In this document: one piece after another, positions 17,588 through 26,702 of the stretch
Numbering within the stretch: position 1 is the stretch's first letter
Layout: each line of letters begins with the position of its first letter
NCBI GenBank assembly: GCA_019351895.1
Contig: JABBOH010000001.1
Coordinates: 1 to 64,000, forward strand
DNA: 64,000 bases
Direction of reading: 5' to 3'
From: Pseudomonadota bacterium
Lineage (GTDB): Bacteria; Pseudomonadota; Alphaproteobacteria; Acetobacterales; Acetobacteraceae
Notes under the pieces: generated by a model
Seen by the model: only the letters and a program-made list of their open reading frames with translations
What the model was told of the DNA's origin: nothing
Databases searched by the model: none
Position numbers and translations under genes: made by a program

Positions 17588-18904
17588 ATGGCCGCACACG
17601 AGATCATACAACCTCAGAACGTCGGCAATCAGCGATGGTTGCGACTGATACCCGTCGCGATGGTTGTCTATATCATCTCCTTCATGGACCGCACCAACAT
17701 CTCCTATGCCTTCTCCGGCATCGGGCATGATTTCCATGTGGACAAGGCCATGCAGGGGACAGCTGGCGGCATTTTCTTCGTCGGCTACATCATGCTCCAG
17801 ATCCCCGGCGGCTGGCTCGCGGAGCATTGGTCGGCGCGGAAGTTCGTCGCCGTCATGATCATCTTCTGGGGGCTGATGGCCCTCGCCTGCGGCCTCGTGC
17901 AGAACTTCACCGAACTTGTGATCGCGCGCTTCTTCCTCGGCGTCGCCGAAGGCGGCATCTGGCCCGCCATCCTGGTGTTGATCAGCCATTGGTTCCCGGT
18001 GCAGGAGCGCGCCCGCGCCTATGCCTTCTGGATGGCCAACCTCGCGATCTCGTCCATCATCACCCAGCCCCTTTCGGGCTGGATCGTCTCCGTCTCCGAC
18101 TGGCGCACGCTGTTCTTCGTAGAGGGCGCGTTGCCCTTCCTCATCGCGCTGCCGCTGTGGCTGATCTTCATCAAGGATCGTCCGCGCGACGCGGAGTGGT
18201 GCTCCCCGTCCGAGCGCGACTATATCGAACGTTCGATCGCTCAGGATCGTCTGCACGAGCCGACGCCGGGTCCGTTCCGGGACATCTTCACCAACGGCAC
18301 CATCTGGAAGCTTGTCGGCGTCTATTTCCTGATCCAGGTGGGCTTCTACGGCCTCAACATGTGGCTGCCGACACTGCTGAAGACGCTGACGAAGCAGGGC
18401 TTCGGCACGATCGGCCTGATCGCCGCCTTGCCCTACCTCACGGCCATCGTCTGCCTCATCGGCAACGGCTATTTCGCCGACAAGACCCGCCGCTACGCAT
18501 TGCACGTGTTCCTGGCGACCACGATGGCGGCCGTCAGTCTCGTGCTGTCGGTCTATGTCGCATCGCTCAGCATCGTGCTTTCGATCGTGTTCATCTGTCT
18601 CGCGATCGGTGGTGCGCTCTCCTATGACGGACCATTTTGGGCCGCCGCCTCCCGCGTGCTGCCGGTGGCGCTCGCGGGCGGTGCCATGGGCCTGATCAAC
18701 GCCCTCGGCAATCTCGGCGGCTATTTCGGGCCGTTCCTCGGCGGCTGGCTGCAGGATAGGACAGGCAGCTTCTTCGCGACGGCCATTCTCTTCGCGGGCT
18801 CGCTGGCCCTTGCAGGCGTTCTCGCTTTGACGATCCGCTTCCGGGACAAGCCGCATGAGGCTGTCGCGGCGTCCGGCGCCTCGCCGCGCATGCCGCTGAG
18901 CTAA
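17588..18904 (+). CDS. MFS transporter of the anion:cation symporter (ACS) family
   Basis: 438 residues, 12 membrane segments. The N-terminal RWLRLIPVAMVVYIISFMDRTNISYAF is split here by residue count: the key part, SFMDRTNISYA, is the ACS hallmark (tartrate, hexuronate, phthalate and glucarate carriers). GGWLAEHWSARKFV is the MFS loop 2-3 motif, and GVAEGGIWPAILVLI is helix 4/5. A hydrophilic loop with PRDAEWCSPSERDYIE lies between the halves. It should import an organic anion with protons. It follows gabD on the same strand and ends tail to tail with the ROK gene, overlapping by CTAA. Confidence 0.92.
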   Translation: MAAHEIIQPQNVGNQRWLRLIPVAMVVYIISFMDRTNISYAFSGIGHDFHVDKAMQGTAGGIFFVGYIMLQIPGGWLAEHWSARKFVAVMIIFWGLMALACGLVQNFTELVIARFFLGVAEGGIWPAILVLISHWFPVQERARAYAFWMANLAISSIITQPLSGWIVSVSDWRTLFFVEGALPFLIALPLWLIFIKDRPRDAEWCSPSERDYIERSIAQDRLHEPTPGPFRDIFTNGTIWKLVGVYFLIQVGFYGLNMWLPTLLKTLTKQGFGTIGLIAALPYLTAIVCLIGNGYFADKTRRYALHVFLATTMAAVSLVLSVYVASLSIVLSIVFICLAIGGALSYDGPFWAAASRVLPVALAGGAMGLINALGNLGGYFGPFLGGWLQDRTGSFFATAILFAGSLALAGVLALTIRFRDKPHEAVAASGASPRMPLS

Positions 18905-19854
18905 ACGGCGCCGGAGGGGGTCCATCGTTCCGCGATGGACCCCAATCCGAGCCTGCGGAACGCCAGGATGGCGGCGCCCAGCAATGCGCCCCGCGCGCCG
19001 AGTTCCGCCCGGCGGATCGGCGGCGGTTCTCGCCATGCGAGCCTTGCCGCCAGAGCCGCGCGCAGCGGCTCCAGCAGCACCACATCGGCATCCGCCAAGC
19101 CGCCGCCGATGACGATCACCGCGGGATCGAGCAACATCGTCACCGAGGTGAGGCTGATCGAGAGCGCCTGCACCGCATCGGCCCAGACACGATCGGCGAC
19201 GGGGTCGCGCCCGAGGCGCGTCGCGATCTCGGCCGCGCCCGGCGATCCTTCGCCGCCCATGGCCCGGTATCGCCGGGCGATCGCCGCCGCAGAGGCATAG
19301 GTTTCGAGGCAGCCGATCTGACCGCAGGCGCAAGGCTCGCCATCCGGATAGACCGGCGCATGGCCGATTTCACCCGCCATCTGTCGGGCGCCCGCGATCG
19401 GCTGGCCACTCGACACCAGCGCCGCCGCAATCCCGGTGCCGATCATGACCATGACGGAATCGGCGACCCCGCGCGCCGCGCCGAGCCGAGCCTCGGCGAG
19501 CCCGGCGGTGCGCACGTCGTGGCCGGTCGCGACGGGCATCCCGAGGCGCGCCGCGAGCCGGGGACCGAGAGGAAACCCGCGCCAGCCGAGGTTGGCGGCG
19601 AACATGACGTGGCCGGTCGCCTCGTCCATCCCGGGCGAGATCAGCCCCACGGCGGCGGGCCGCGCCTCCGCCCGCTCCAGAAGCCGCGCGGCAAAGGCTT
19701 CGAGCCGAGCGAAGACCGCCTCCCCCACCTCGCCGCGGGTCGGCGCGGTGTCGGAGGCGAGGGTCCGGCCGGCGGCATCGATCAGCGCGCCCTTGAAGCT
19801 GGTCCCTCCGACATCGACCGCCAGCACAACCGGCGCCGGTCCCGCCCCGATCAT
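18901..19854 (-). CDS. ROK-family sugar kinase
   Basis: 317 residues. VVLAVDVGGTSFKGALID is the N-terminal phosphate-binding loop of the ASKHA fold. GHDVRTAGLAEARLGAARG holds the catalytic-Asp region. GEIGHAPVY provides the zinc-binding His, and CACGQIGCLE the three Cys of the ROK zinc site. The intact zinc site and the absence of an HTH domain say kinase, not repressor. Glucose, GlcNAc, ManNAc or a similar sugar is likely. It is the last gene of the minus-strand sugar operon, its ATG overlapping the cutC stop by four bases, so it probably phosphorylates the sugar brought in by the ABC importer upstream. Confidence 0.92.
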   Translation of the reverse strand: MIGAGPAPVVLAVDVGGTSFKGALIDAAGRTLASDTAPTRGEVGEAVFARLEAFAARLLERAEARPAAVGLISPGMDEATGHVMFAANLGWRGFPLGPRLAARLGMPVATGHDVRTAGLAEARLGAARGVADSVMVMIGTGIAAALVSSGQPIAGARQMAGEIGHAPVYPDGEPCACGQIGCLETYASAAAIARRYRAMGGEGSPGAAEIATRLGRDPVADRVWADAVQALSISLTSVTMLLDPAVIVIGGGLADADVVLLEPLRAALAARLAWREPPPIRRAELGARGALLGAAILAFRRLGLGSIAERWTPSGAV

Positions 19855-20576
19855 GCGGCCTGCCGTACCGCCCGGATGAAGGCTGCGATCTCCTCGGTCG
19901 AGGTCACGAGCCGCCCGAAGGAATCAGGGCGCATCGCCCGCAGATGCACCTCGGGCACCGCCGTGCGGTCCAGCAGGGCGCGCACATTGCCGGCCCGCAC
20001 GCCGCCGCCGGCGATGATCGAGACACGCCCCGCCGCCCGCGCCACGAGGATCGCCAGCGTCTCCGCGCCGCCCTCGGCGGTCGGGCTGCCGCCGGAGGTG
20101 AGGATCGACCGGATGCCAAGGCCGAGCAACGTGTCGAGCGCGGCGCCGAGATCGCGCGTCACGTCGAAGGCCTTGTGGAAGGTCATCGGCGCGCCGCCGC
20201 AGGCCGTCTTCAGCCTGGAAACGGCGCGGGCATCCACAACGCCGGAAGCGGTGAGCGCGCCGCAGACGAAACCGACCGCCACGCTCGGGCTGCGCTGAAG
20301 CGCGCGAAACGCGGAGATATCGGCCAGCATCACCTCCACCTCCTCGGCCGAGAAGACATAGTTGCCGCCGCGCGGCCGGATCATGATGCGCACGCCGATC
20401 CGCCGCACGCGGGTCAGCACCGCCTGTACGAGGCCGAAGCTCGGCGTCAGGCCGCCCTCCGAAAGCGCGCTGCAGAGTTCGATGCGGTCGGCGCCCTCGG
20501 CCTCCGCCGCCAAGGCGCCGGCCACGTCGTCGACACAGATCTCGACCAGCGGAGGCCGGGCGAGCCCGCCGCTCAC
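19851..20576 (-). CDS. cutC: CutC family protein
   Basis: 241-residue TIM-barrel protein starting at a GTG that overlaps the stop of the upstream permease (GTGA). LVEICVDDVAGALAAEAEGADRIELC is the CutC opening, of which the key part is EGADRIELCSALSEGGLTPS. VRIMIRPRGGNYVFS, MTFHKAFD, ILTSGGSPTAEGG and IIAGGGVRAGN follow in family order. CutC was named for copper homeostasis in E. coli, but its biochemical role is unsettled. Its position between a sugar permease and a ROK kinase argues for a role linked to sugar metabolism in this organism. The open frame continues upstream without homology. Confidence 0.9.
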   Translation of the reverse strand: MSGGLARPPLVEICVDDVAGALAAEAEGADRIELCSALSEGGLTPSFGLVQAVLTRVRRIGVRIMIRPRGGNYVFSAEEVEVMLADISAFRALQRSPSVAVGFVCGALTASGVVDARAVSRLKTACGGAPMTFHKAFDVTRDLGAALDTLLGLGIRSILTSGGSPTAEGGAETLAILVARAAGRVSIIAGGGVRAGNVRALLDRTAVPEVHLRAMRPDSFGRLVTSTEEIAAFIRAVRQAA

Positions 20577-21457
20577 TTGATCGAGCCTGCCGTCAGGCCG
20601 CCCACGACTTTTCCCTCGATGAGGGCGAAGAGGATGATGACCGGGATGGTGGCGATCACCGACCCGGCAAAGAGATGCCGCCAATCGACCTGATATTGGC
20701 CGATGTAGCTGTTGAGCGTCACCGTCAGCGGCTCCGCCGCCTGGGACGTGGTGAGCGTCAGCGCCACGATGAATTCGTTCCAGGCGGCGATGAAGGTGAA
20801 GATGAGCGCGGTGACGATGCCGGGCAGCGCAAGCGGCAGGGTGATGCGAAACAGCGCGCCGAGGCGCGTCGAGCCGTCGATGAAGGCCGCCTCCTCCAAC
20901 TCCTGCGGAATCGCGGAGAAATAGGCGTTCAAGATCCAGACGGCGAAGGCCATGTTGAAGCCCGCGTTGACGAGGATCAGGGACGAGACGGTGTCGATCA
21001 TCCCGAAGCTCAGAAACTCGCGGTAGATGCCGACCAGCATGGCTGTCGGCTGGAACATCTGCGTCACCAGCACAAGCAGCATGAAGAAGGCACGGCCACG
21101 GAAGCGTTGCCGCGCCGTGTAGTAGGCAGCCGGGATCGCGACGAGCAGCACGAGGATGGTCGACCCGCCCGCGACCTCGAGGCTGATGCGGAGGTTGTGG
21201 CCGAAGCCGGTGCTCCAGATGTTGAGGAAACTCGAGACATCGAAGTGGCTGGGGAGAAAGTTCCTGTCCAGCATCTCGTTGGCGGGACGCACCGCCGAGA
21301 TGATCATCTCGACATAGGGCAGCAGGAAGATGGTCGCGACGATATAGGCGAGACCGGCATAGATCAGCGTATGTATCGGCCAGCGGCGGCGGCGGCGCGG
21401 CGGATCCTCGATCTTGCGGACGATGACATGGTCCGTCGCGGGCACGACCGCATCCAT
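20573..21457 (-). CDS. Sugar ABC transporter permease, MalG type
   Basis: 294 residues, six membrane segments with a cytoplasmic Arg-rich N-terminus. The EAA loop that contacts the ATPase reads EEAAFIDGSTRLGALFRITLP. It pairs with the MalF-type permease immediately upstream: that gene's stop is directly adjacent to this ATG, with no spacer. The C-terminus GKVVGGLTAGSIK is the standard MalG ending. It imports a mono- or oligosaccharide. No ATPase gene occurs in this operon. Confidence 0.95.
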   Translation of the reverse strand: MDAVVPATDHVIVRKIEDPPRRRRRWPIHTLIYAGLAYIVATIFLLPYVEMIISAVRPANEMLDRNFLPSHFDVSSFLNIWSTGFGHNLRISLEVAGGSTILVLLVAIPAAYYTARQRFRGRAFFMLLVLVTQMFQPTAMLVGIYREFLSFGMIDTVSSLILVNAGFNMAFAVWILNAYFSAIPQELEEAAFIDGSTRLGALFRITLPLALPGIVTALIFTFIAAWNEFIVALTLTTSQAAEPLTVTLNSYIGQYQVDWRHLFAGSVIATIPVIILFALIEGKVVGGLTAGSIK

Positions 21458-22396
21458 CTACGCCGCCTCCCGGTTCCAGACGGTCGCCCGCAGATAGAGA
21501 AGCACGATGATCACGACGAGGCCGAAGTTCACGACGGACATGGCGGCCGATTCGCCGATGTAGCTCTCTTTGAGCTGGTACATGAAGGTCGTGGTTGTGC
21601 TGGTCTCGTGGCCGGGACCGCCGCGCGTCATCTCCCAGATGATCGGGAACGAGTTGAAGACGTTCATGACGTTGATGAGCAGCGCCACGATGAAGGCGGG
21701 CCGCAGCAGCGGCAGCGTGATGGTGAGGTAGGTGCGCCAGGTGCCGGCACCGTCCACGCGTGCCGCCTCGTAGACGTCCGACGGGATCGATTGCAGGCCC
21801 GCTAGCAGCGCGTACGTCGAGAAGGGTACCGAGACGAAAATCGCCACGACGATCATCCAGGCGAAGGCCCGGTCCGGCGTGCCGAGCCAGTCCGACGCAT
21901 CGCTGTTGAAGCGTTGCAACAGCCCGAGATCGTGGAGCACCACGTTGATGATGCCGTTGTTGGGATCAAGCGCCCAGCGGAAGACGATCGATGTCATCAT
22001 CACGGAGGCCGCCCAAGGGGCGATGAGCGCCCAGCGCGCGATGCGGCGGCCCGGAAACTTCTGATTGAACAGCTGGGAGAGCGCCAGCGAGATCAGCATG
22101 GTGCCGACCACGACGGTCGCCACCCAAATGCAGGTTCGGAGGAGGATGCCCGGAAGATCGGGCTCCTGCCACAGGAAGACGAAGTTCCGCCAGCCAGCCC
22201 AGCCGAGGATGAACCCGTCCGGGCTGATGTGCTGGAAAGCCGTCTTGATCATGATGACGACCGGCCAGATGACGACGACGACGATCAGCGCCATCGCCGG
22301 CCCCACCCAAATCAGCGGCGCCAGCCGTGTTTCGAGCCTCAGGGGACGGCGACGCCGTATTGCCGCCACCCCCTCATGCGCCGCCGAGATGCTCAT
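21458..22396 (-). CDS. Sugar ABC transporter permease, MalF type
   Basis: 312 residues with six membrane segments. PLIWVGPAMALIVVVVIWP is the first. The EAA loop is YEAARVDGAGTWRTYLTITLP, and the segment MTRGGPGHETSTTTTFMYQ after it is typical of CUT1 sugar permeases. It forms the channel heterodimer with the following MalG-type gene. It lies 25 bp downstream of the binding-protein gene in the same operon. Confidence 0.95.
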   Translation of the reverse strand: MSISAAHEGVAAIRRRRPLRLETRLAPLIWVGPAMALIVVVVIWPVVIMIKTAFQHISPDGFILGWAGWRNFVFLWQEPDLPGILLRTCIWVATVVVGTMLISLALSQLFNQKFPGRRIARWALIAPWAASVMMTSIVFRWALDPNNGIINVVLHDLGLLQRFNSDASDWLGTPDRAFAWMIVVAIFVSVPFSTYALLAGLQSIPSDVYEAARVDGAGTWRTYLTITLPLLRPAFIVALLINVMNVFNSFPIIWEMTRGGPGHETSTTTTFMYQLKESYIGESAAMSVVNFGLVVIIVLLYLRATVWNREAA

Positions 22397-22421
22397 GTGT
22401 CCGGATGGTCCACCTGTTGCC

Positions 22422-23666
22422 TCAGCTGCCCTTCAGCGCTGTCTGCTGGATGGTGTCCAGCACCGCCTTCGGATGCGGCCCGATGGCCGTGCCGATGATC
22501 TGCTGGATCTGCGTCTTCACCTGGGCCCAGACCGGCGAATTCGGGTACTGGACCGCGTTGGGCAGGGCCTGGATGAAGGGCGCCAGCTGCGGATCGGCCT
22601 TGGCGAAGGCGGCCGCGCCCGAGGTCGTGCCCGGCAGCAGGTTGTATTCCTCCGCGAACGCCACCTGGTACTGATCCTGCAGCGCGAAATCGAGGAACTT
22701 CTTGATCGCGGCCTGCTTGCTGCCGTCGGTCTTGAAGGCGGCCATGAAATCGCAAACGCCGAGCGTCGTGTTGAGCGGCCCGTTCTTGCCGACGATCGCC
22801 GCGGTGCCCCAGTCGCTGCTGGTCAGAACGCCGGCCTGCTTGATGATGGGGATCAACGCCGTCAGGCCGTTGAGCATGCCGACCTGCCCTTGCGCGAACT
22901 GCTCCAGGATCACGGCGCGGTTCTTGGTGCCCGGGTTGGGCTCGGTATCGCCCGCCTTCACGAGCTTGGTCATGAACTCCATGGTCTGGACGTTCTGCGG
23001 GCTGTTGATGTCCCACTTGCCATCCGCCGTCTGGTAGCCGCCGCCATTGCCGAGGAACCAGAGCAGGGTCTCGGCCTGCGCTTCCTCGGGCCCGAGGGGC
23101 ATGCCGTAGCCGATCTTGCCCAGCTTCTCGATCTTGCCCGCGTCCGTCATCAGCTCGTCCCAGGTCTTGGGGGGCGCCGCGATGCCGGCCTGGGAGAACA
23201 GCTTCTTGTTGTAGAAGAAGGCGCGCGAGCTGGTGGTGAACGGCATGCCGTACTGGGCGCCCTGGTAGCTGCCGAGCTTCTTGAAGGCCGGCATCAGATT
23301 ACCGGGATCGCTCAGCACCTGGTCAGTCTTGTAGAGCAGTCCCTCCTGCGCATAATTCGCGAAGTAGTCGCCTTCGGTGATGTCCGGATACTGCCGGTTC
23401 TGTACCATCGTCTGGATTTTCGTATCGAAATCGTTCCAGTTGACGGTCTGCACCTTGACCGTGATCGACGGATTGGCGGCATGGAAGGCATCCGCGATCT
23501 TCTGCCAATAGGCTTGGCTGGTGTCCGAAGGGCCAGTGCCGTAGTCGGCCGCCACGAGGTTGAGCACGGTGTCTGCGCGGGCGGAGACCGGCCCTGCGAG
23601 CGCGAAGCTGAGGGCCAGAGCCGCGGAGGCTCCGGCAAGGGCGAGTGGACGGCGGGCGATGCGCAT
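22422..23666 (-). CDS. Sugar ABC transporter substrate-binding protein (CUT1 type)
   Basis: 414 residues. The ATG at 23666 gives a clean signal peptide (MRIARRPLALAGASAALALS, cleaved after about residue 31 near VSARA). A GGAGAAGG site lies upstream; the longer open frame has no homology. The mature protein has the extracellular solute-binding family 1 pattern, including ADYGTGPSDTSQAYWQKIADAF, KTWDELMTDAGKIEKLG and FAEEYNLLPGT. It captures a sugar in the periplasm for the two permeases that follow. A 194-bp gap precedes it, which contains a T-run and probably the operon promoter or a processing site. Confidence 0.94.
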   Translation of the reverse strand: MRIARRPLALAGASAALALSFALAGPVSARADTVLNLVAADYGTGPSDTSQAYWQKIADAFHAANPSITVKVQTVNWNDFDTKIQTMVQNRQYPDITEGDYFANYAQEGLLYKTDQVLSDPGNLMPAFKKLGSYQGAQYGMPFTTSSRAFFYNKKLFSQAGIAAPPKTWDELMTDAGKIEKLGKIGYGMPLGPEEAQAETLLWFLGNGGGYQTADGKWDINSPQNVQTMEFMTKLVKAGDTEPNPGTKNRAVILEQFAQGQVGMLNGLTALIPIIKQAGVLTSSDWGTAAIVGKNGPLNTTLGVCDFMAAFKTDGSKQAAIKKFLDFALQDQYQVAFAEEYNLLPGTTSGAAAFAKADPQLAPFIQALPNAVQYPNSPVWAQVKTQIQQIIGTAIGPHPKAVLDTIQQTALKGS

Positions 23667-23860
23667 GGCGGGGCCTTCTCCGGTGTTTTTTCTGCAAGCG
23701 GCCGGAACTCTAAGCGCGGTAACGTCAGCTTGTATAGCTGCCATGACGGAACCGCCGCCTTCCCCAAACCCCTCAGAAGCAGGAGTTTTTTGGTCCAGTC
23801 TTCCAAAGGCAAGGCTGCGCGGACGAGGTTGTCCAAAATCGAGGCCGAACCGCGGGACCG

Positions 23861-24646
23861 CTAACGCTCCTGGGTGATGGCCGCCGAGAGTTGCGGAATC
23901 CCGGCGCTGATGCCGCCATCGACAGGAAGGATGACGCCGGTGATGTGCGAAGCCTCCTCGGAGACCAGGAAAGCGACCGCCGCGGCCACGTCGGCGGGCG
24001 TCGCGACCTTCCGAAGCGGATAGTAGGCGCTGACCTCCTCGAAGATCTGGGGATTGGAGGCAACCCTCTCGCTCCAGGCCTGGGTGCGGACGGTGCCGGG
24101 AGCCACCGCGTTTACGCGCACGCCCTGCGGCCCGTACTCGACCGCGAGGCACCGCGTGAGGTGCATCAGCCCGGCCTTGGCGGCGCTATAGGCGGGATGA
24201 CCATACATCCCGATGCCGTTGACCGAGCCCATGTTGACGATCGCGCCGCCGCCCGCGAGCAGATGGTCCTGGAAGGCGCGGATGCAGAGGAAGGCGCCGT
24301 CGAGGTTCAGCGCCATGTCGCGCCGCCACCCGGCGTAGTCCATGGCCTTCATGCTCGGCACGAAAGCATGGCCGGCGTTGTTGACCAGCGCACGCACGTC
24401 ACCAAGCGCCATGGCGGCTTCCACCGCCGCATGGACCGAGGCCTCGTCGGTCACATCGACCCGCACCGACCCCGCGGCACCGCCCGCCGCACGGATCGAA
24501 GCGGCGCGCGCCTCGGCACGGGAGCCGTCGATATCGGCGCAGATCACGCCCCAGCCGCGAGCGGCCAGGATGTCGGCGATCGCGCCGCCGATGTCGCCAC
24601 CCGCACCGGTCACGAACGCCCAGCGGGACGGTTTCGGTGCAGACAT
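23861..24646 (-). CDS. Short-chain dehydrogenase/reductase
   Basis: 261 residues of the classical SDR family. TGAGGDIGGAIA is the NAD(P)-binding glycine motif, NNAGH the structural motif, S in NMGSVNG, and YSAAK (Y-x-x-x-K) the catalytic pair. ADIDG after beta-2 carries an Asp, which usually means NAD preference. The C-terminal VILPVDGGIS is standard. It heads the minus-strand sugar operon and diverges by 67 bp from the D-aminoacylase gene. A sugar or polyol dehydrogenase role is inferred from the operon. Confidence 0.93.
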   Translation of the reverse strand: MSAPKPSRWAFVTGAGGDIGGAIADILAARGWGVICADIDGSRAEARAASIRAAGGAAGSVRVDVTDEASVHAAVEAAMALGDVRALVNNAGHAFVPSMKAMDYAGWRRDMALNLDGAFLCIRAFQDHLLAGGGAIVNMGSVNGIGMYGHPAYSAAKAGLMHLTRCLAVEYGPQGVRVNAVAPGTVRTQAWSERVASNPQIFEEVSAYYPLRKVATPADVAAAVAFLVSEEASHITGVILPVDGGISAGIPQLSAAITQER

Positions 24647-24713
24647 GGGCGGCCTCCGAGGCTAGCGATGGGTCAGCATGGCCGAAGCCATCGGCGCCGT
24701 ATAGGCTGGCACC

Positions 24714-26312
24714 ATGACAACCGAGACCCTGATCAAAGGGGCCCGCGTGCTGGACGGCAGCGGCGCCCCCTGGTTCCGCGCCGATGTTCGCCTCGCCGGC
24801 GGCCGGATCGCCGCGATAAGGTCGGAGCTTGCCGCCACCGGGGCGCAGGTCGTGGATGCTGAGGACCGCTACCTCGCGCCCGGCTTCATCGACGCCCATT
24901 GCCACGACGACCTCGCCTTCCTCCGCGAGCCCGACCGGCCCGAGAAGGCGCGGCAAGGCGTGACCTCCATCGTCGTCGGCAATTGCAGCTTTTCGCTCTA
25001 TCCCGCGCCGCCGCATGCGATCGACCTGCTGCGCGGCCATTTCGGCGGACTGCTGGGGGAGACGGCGCGATCCGAGGTCTTCGCCGATTTCGAAGGATAC
25101 CGGGCGGCGCTGGAATCGCCGGGCATCGCGCTCAACCTCGTCTCCCTGGTGGGTCACGCGGCGCTGCGGCTCGCGGTCATGGGGTATGAGCGGCGGGGCG
25201 CGACGCCGGCCGAGATCGCCGCCATGCAGGCGCTGCTCGCGGCCCAGCTGCGGGCGGGCGCGGCGGGTCTCTCCCTCGGCCTCGTCTATCCGCCGAGCGC
25301 CTTCGCGGAGCGCACGGAGCTCGTCGCCCTGGCGCGGACGGTGGCGCAGGCGGGGGGCCTGCTCGCCGCCCATGTGAGGAGCTACGAGGCCGGACTGCTC
25401 GGCTCGATCGAGGAGTTCATCGGCGTGTTGGCCGAGGCGCGGGTCGCCGGTCTGCTGTCGCATCTGCAATCCGCCGGCCGGCCGAACTGGGGCGCGATCC
25501 CCTCGGCGCTCGCTCGGCTGGAGCAGGCGCGCGCGGCCGGCATCGACATCAGCTTCGACATGTACCCCTATCCGGCCGGCAGCAGCTACGTGCTGCAGCT
25601 TCTGCCACCCAGCGCCCAGGAAGGCGGGCTTGAGGCGCTTCGGGCCCGGCTTGTCGATCCGGCTGCGCGCGCGGATCTCCGCCGCTGGGTCGAGCACGGC
25701 AGCGCCGACAGCCACCTGCAGTCGAAGATCGCGCTGATCGGCTGGGGCAACGTGCTCGTCTCCGGCGTCACCAACCCCATGCTCAAGATGCTGGAGGGCC
25801 AGCGGATGGACGCGGCCGCCGCCAAGCTCGGGATCGAGCCGTTCGACCTGCTTGTCCGGCTGGTCGAGGAAGACCAGGGCCAGACGGCCATCGTCATGTT
25901 CCAGCTCGACGAGGGCGATCTGCAGGCCGCCTGCTGCCACCGGCTGCACATGGTGGGCTCGGACGGGCTGCCGCGCCCCGGCACGCGCCCGCATCCACGC
26001 GCCTTCGGCAGCTTTCCCCGCATCCTTGGAACCCTGCGTCGCGACCGCCACTGGTTCACGCTGGAGGACGCCGTGCGGCGCATGACGTCGATGCCCGCGC
26101 AACGCTTCGGCCTCGCCACGCGCGGGCTGGTCCGCCCCGGCATGATGGCCGATCTCGTGATGTTCGAGGAGACGGTCGCCGACCGCGCGACGTTCGAGGA
26201 ACCGGCGCAGACCCCGGCCGGCATCACCGACGTCTGGGTTGCGGGTCAGGCCGTGGTGGCGCAAGGCAAGACGACCGGCGCCCGACCGGGCAGAGTGCTG
26301 AGACACGGATAA
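24714..26312 (+). CDS. N-acyl-D-amino-acid deacylase (D-aminoacylase family)
   Basis: 532-residue metal-dependent amidohydrolase. TLIKGARVLDGSGAPW is the N-terminal beta-sandwich and GFIDAHCHDD gives the HxH metal pair (His62, His64). C91 in VVGNCSFS matches the Cys that ligates zinc in the Alcaligenes D-aminoacylase. SHLQSAG and DMYPYPAGSS follow, and MVGSDGLP holds the catalytic Asp. The C-terminal GMMADLVMFE closes the sandwich. It would release D-amino acids, or related imino or nitrile-bearing amines, from N-acyl forms. It is first of a five-gene coupled operon with RidA, a D-amino-acid PLP enzyme and a nitrile-hydratase-like trio, which strongly suggests D-amino-acid or amide catabolism. 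Confidence 0.92.
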   Translation: MTTETLIKGARVLDGSGAPWFRADVRLAGGRIAAIRSELAATGAQVVDAEDRYLAPGFIDAHCHDDLAFLREPDRPEKARQGVTSIVVGNCSFSLYPAPPHAIDLLRGHFGGLLGETARSEVFADFEGYRAALESPGIALNLVSLVGHAALRLAVMGYERRGATPAEIAAMQALLAAQLRAGAAGLSLGLVYPPSAFAERTELVALARTVAQAGGLLAAHVRSYEAGLLGSIEEFIGVLAEARVAGLLSHLQSAGRPNWGAIPSALARLEQARAAGIDISFDMYPYPAGSSYVLQLLPPSAQEGGLEALRARLVDPAARADLRRWVEHGSADSHLQSKIALIGWGNVLVSGVTNPMLKMLEGQRMDAAAAKLGIEPFDLLVRLVEEDQGQTAIVMFQLDEGDLQAACCHRLHMVGSDGLPRPGTRPHPRAFGSFPRILGTLRRDRHWFTLEDAVRRMTSMPAQRFGLATRGLVRPGMMADLVMFEETVADRATFEEPAQTPAGITDVWVAGQAVVAQGKTTGARPGRVLRHG

Positions 26313-26324
26313 GGAGACGAGACG

Positions 26325-26702
26325 ATGCGTCAGGCTTTGATGATCGAGGGCGCGGCCGTGCCGGGCGGGCAATATTCCCATGCAGTCGTGGCAAACGGCT
26401 TCGTCTTCGTCTCCGGCCAGGGCCCCAAGGACCCGGCGACCGGTATCATGCCCGACGACTTCGACGGGCAGGTGCGTCAGACGCTCACCAACCTAAAGAC
26501 GATTCTGGAGGGCGCGGGCAGCAGCCTCGACGATGTGGTCAAGATCAACTGCTATCTCAGCGACGTGACGCGCTTCGCCACCTGGAACATGATCTATACC
26601 GAGTTCTTCCCCGCCGCCCCCCCGGCGCGCACCACCGTCGGCTGCCAGCTGAACGGCATCCTGGTCGAGGTCGACTGCATCGCGGTCGCCTCCGATGTCT
26701 GA
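26325..26702 (+). CDS. RidA-family enamine/imine deaminase
   Basis: 125 residues, the usual length. The active-site Arg102 (PPARTTVG) and Glu115 (VEVDCIA) of catalytic RidA proteins are present. FVSGQGPKDPATG is the family's N-terminal loop. RidA hydrolyses reactive 2-aminoacrylate and other imines released by PLP enzymes. A PLP-enzyme gene overlaps its end by 8 bp, so a role in clearing that enzyme's intermediates is a natural inference. The ATG follows AAGGAG at eight bases. Confidence 0.92.
   Translation: MRQALMIEGAAVPGGQYSHAVVANGFVFVSGQGPKDPATGIMPDDFDGQVRQTLTNLKTILEGAGSSLDDVVKINCYLSDVTRFATWNMIYTEFFPAAPPARTTVGCQLNGILVEVDCIAVASDV

Noticed and set aside
17423-19333. A 636-codon minus-strand frame across the MFS and ROK genes
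   Set aside because: It covers two recognised genes in other frames and reads as low-complexity Glu/Arg/Asp sequence.
23771-23835. T-run region before the sugar-binding-protein gene as a third copy of the palindromic element
   Set aside because: It starts GGAGTTTTTTGG like the end of copy B, but lacks both shared blocks and any comparable stem; similarity limited to the T-run.
24399-26381. A 660-codon open frame opposite the D-aminoacylase gene
   Set aside because: Shadow of a GC-rich gene: Arg-, Gly- and His-rich translation, no family pattern, no ribosome site, while the plus-strand gene has complete catalytic motifs.
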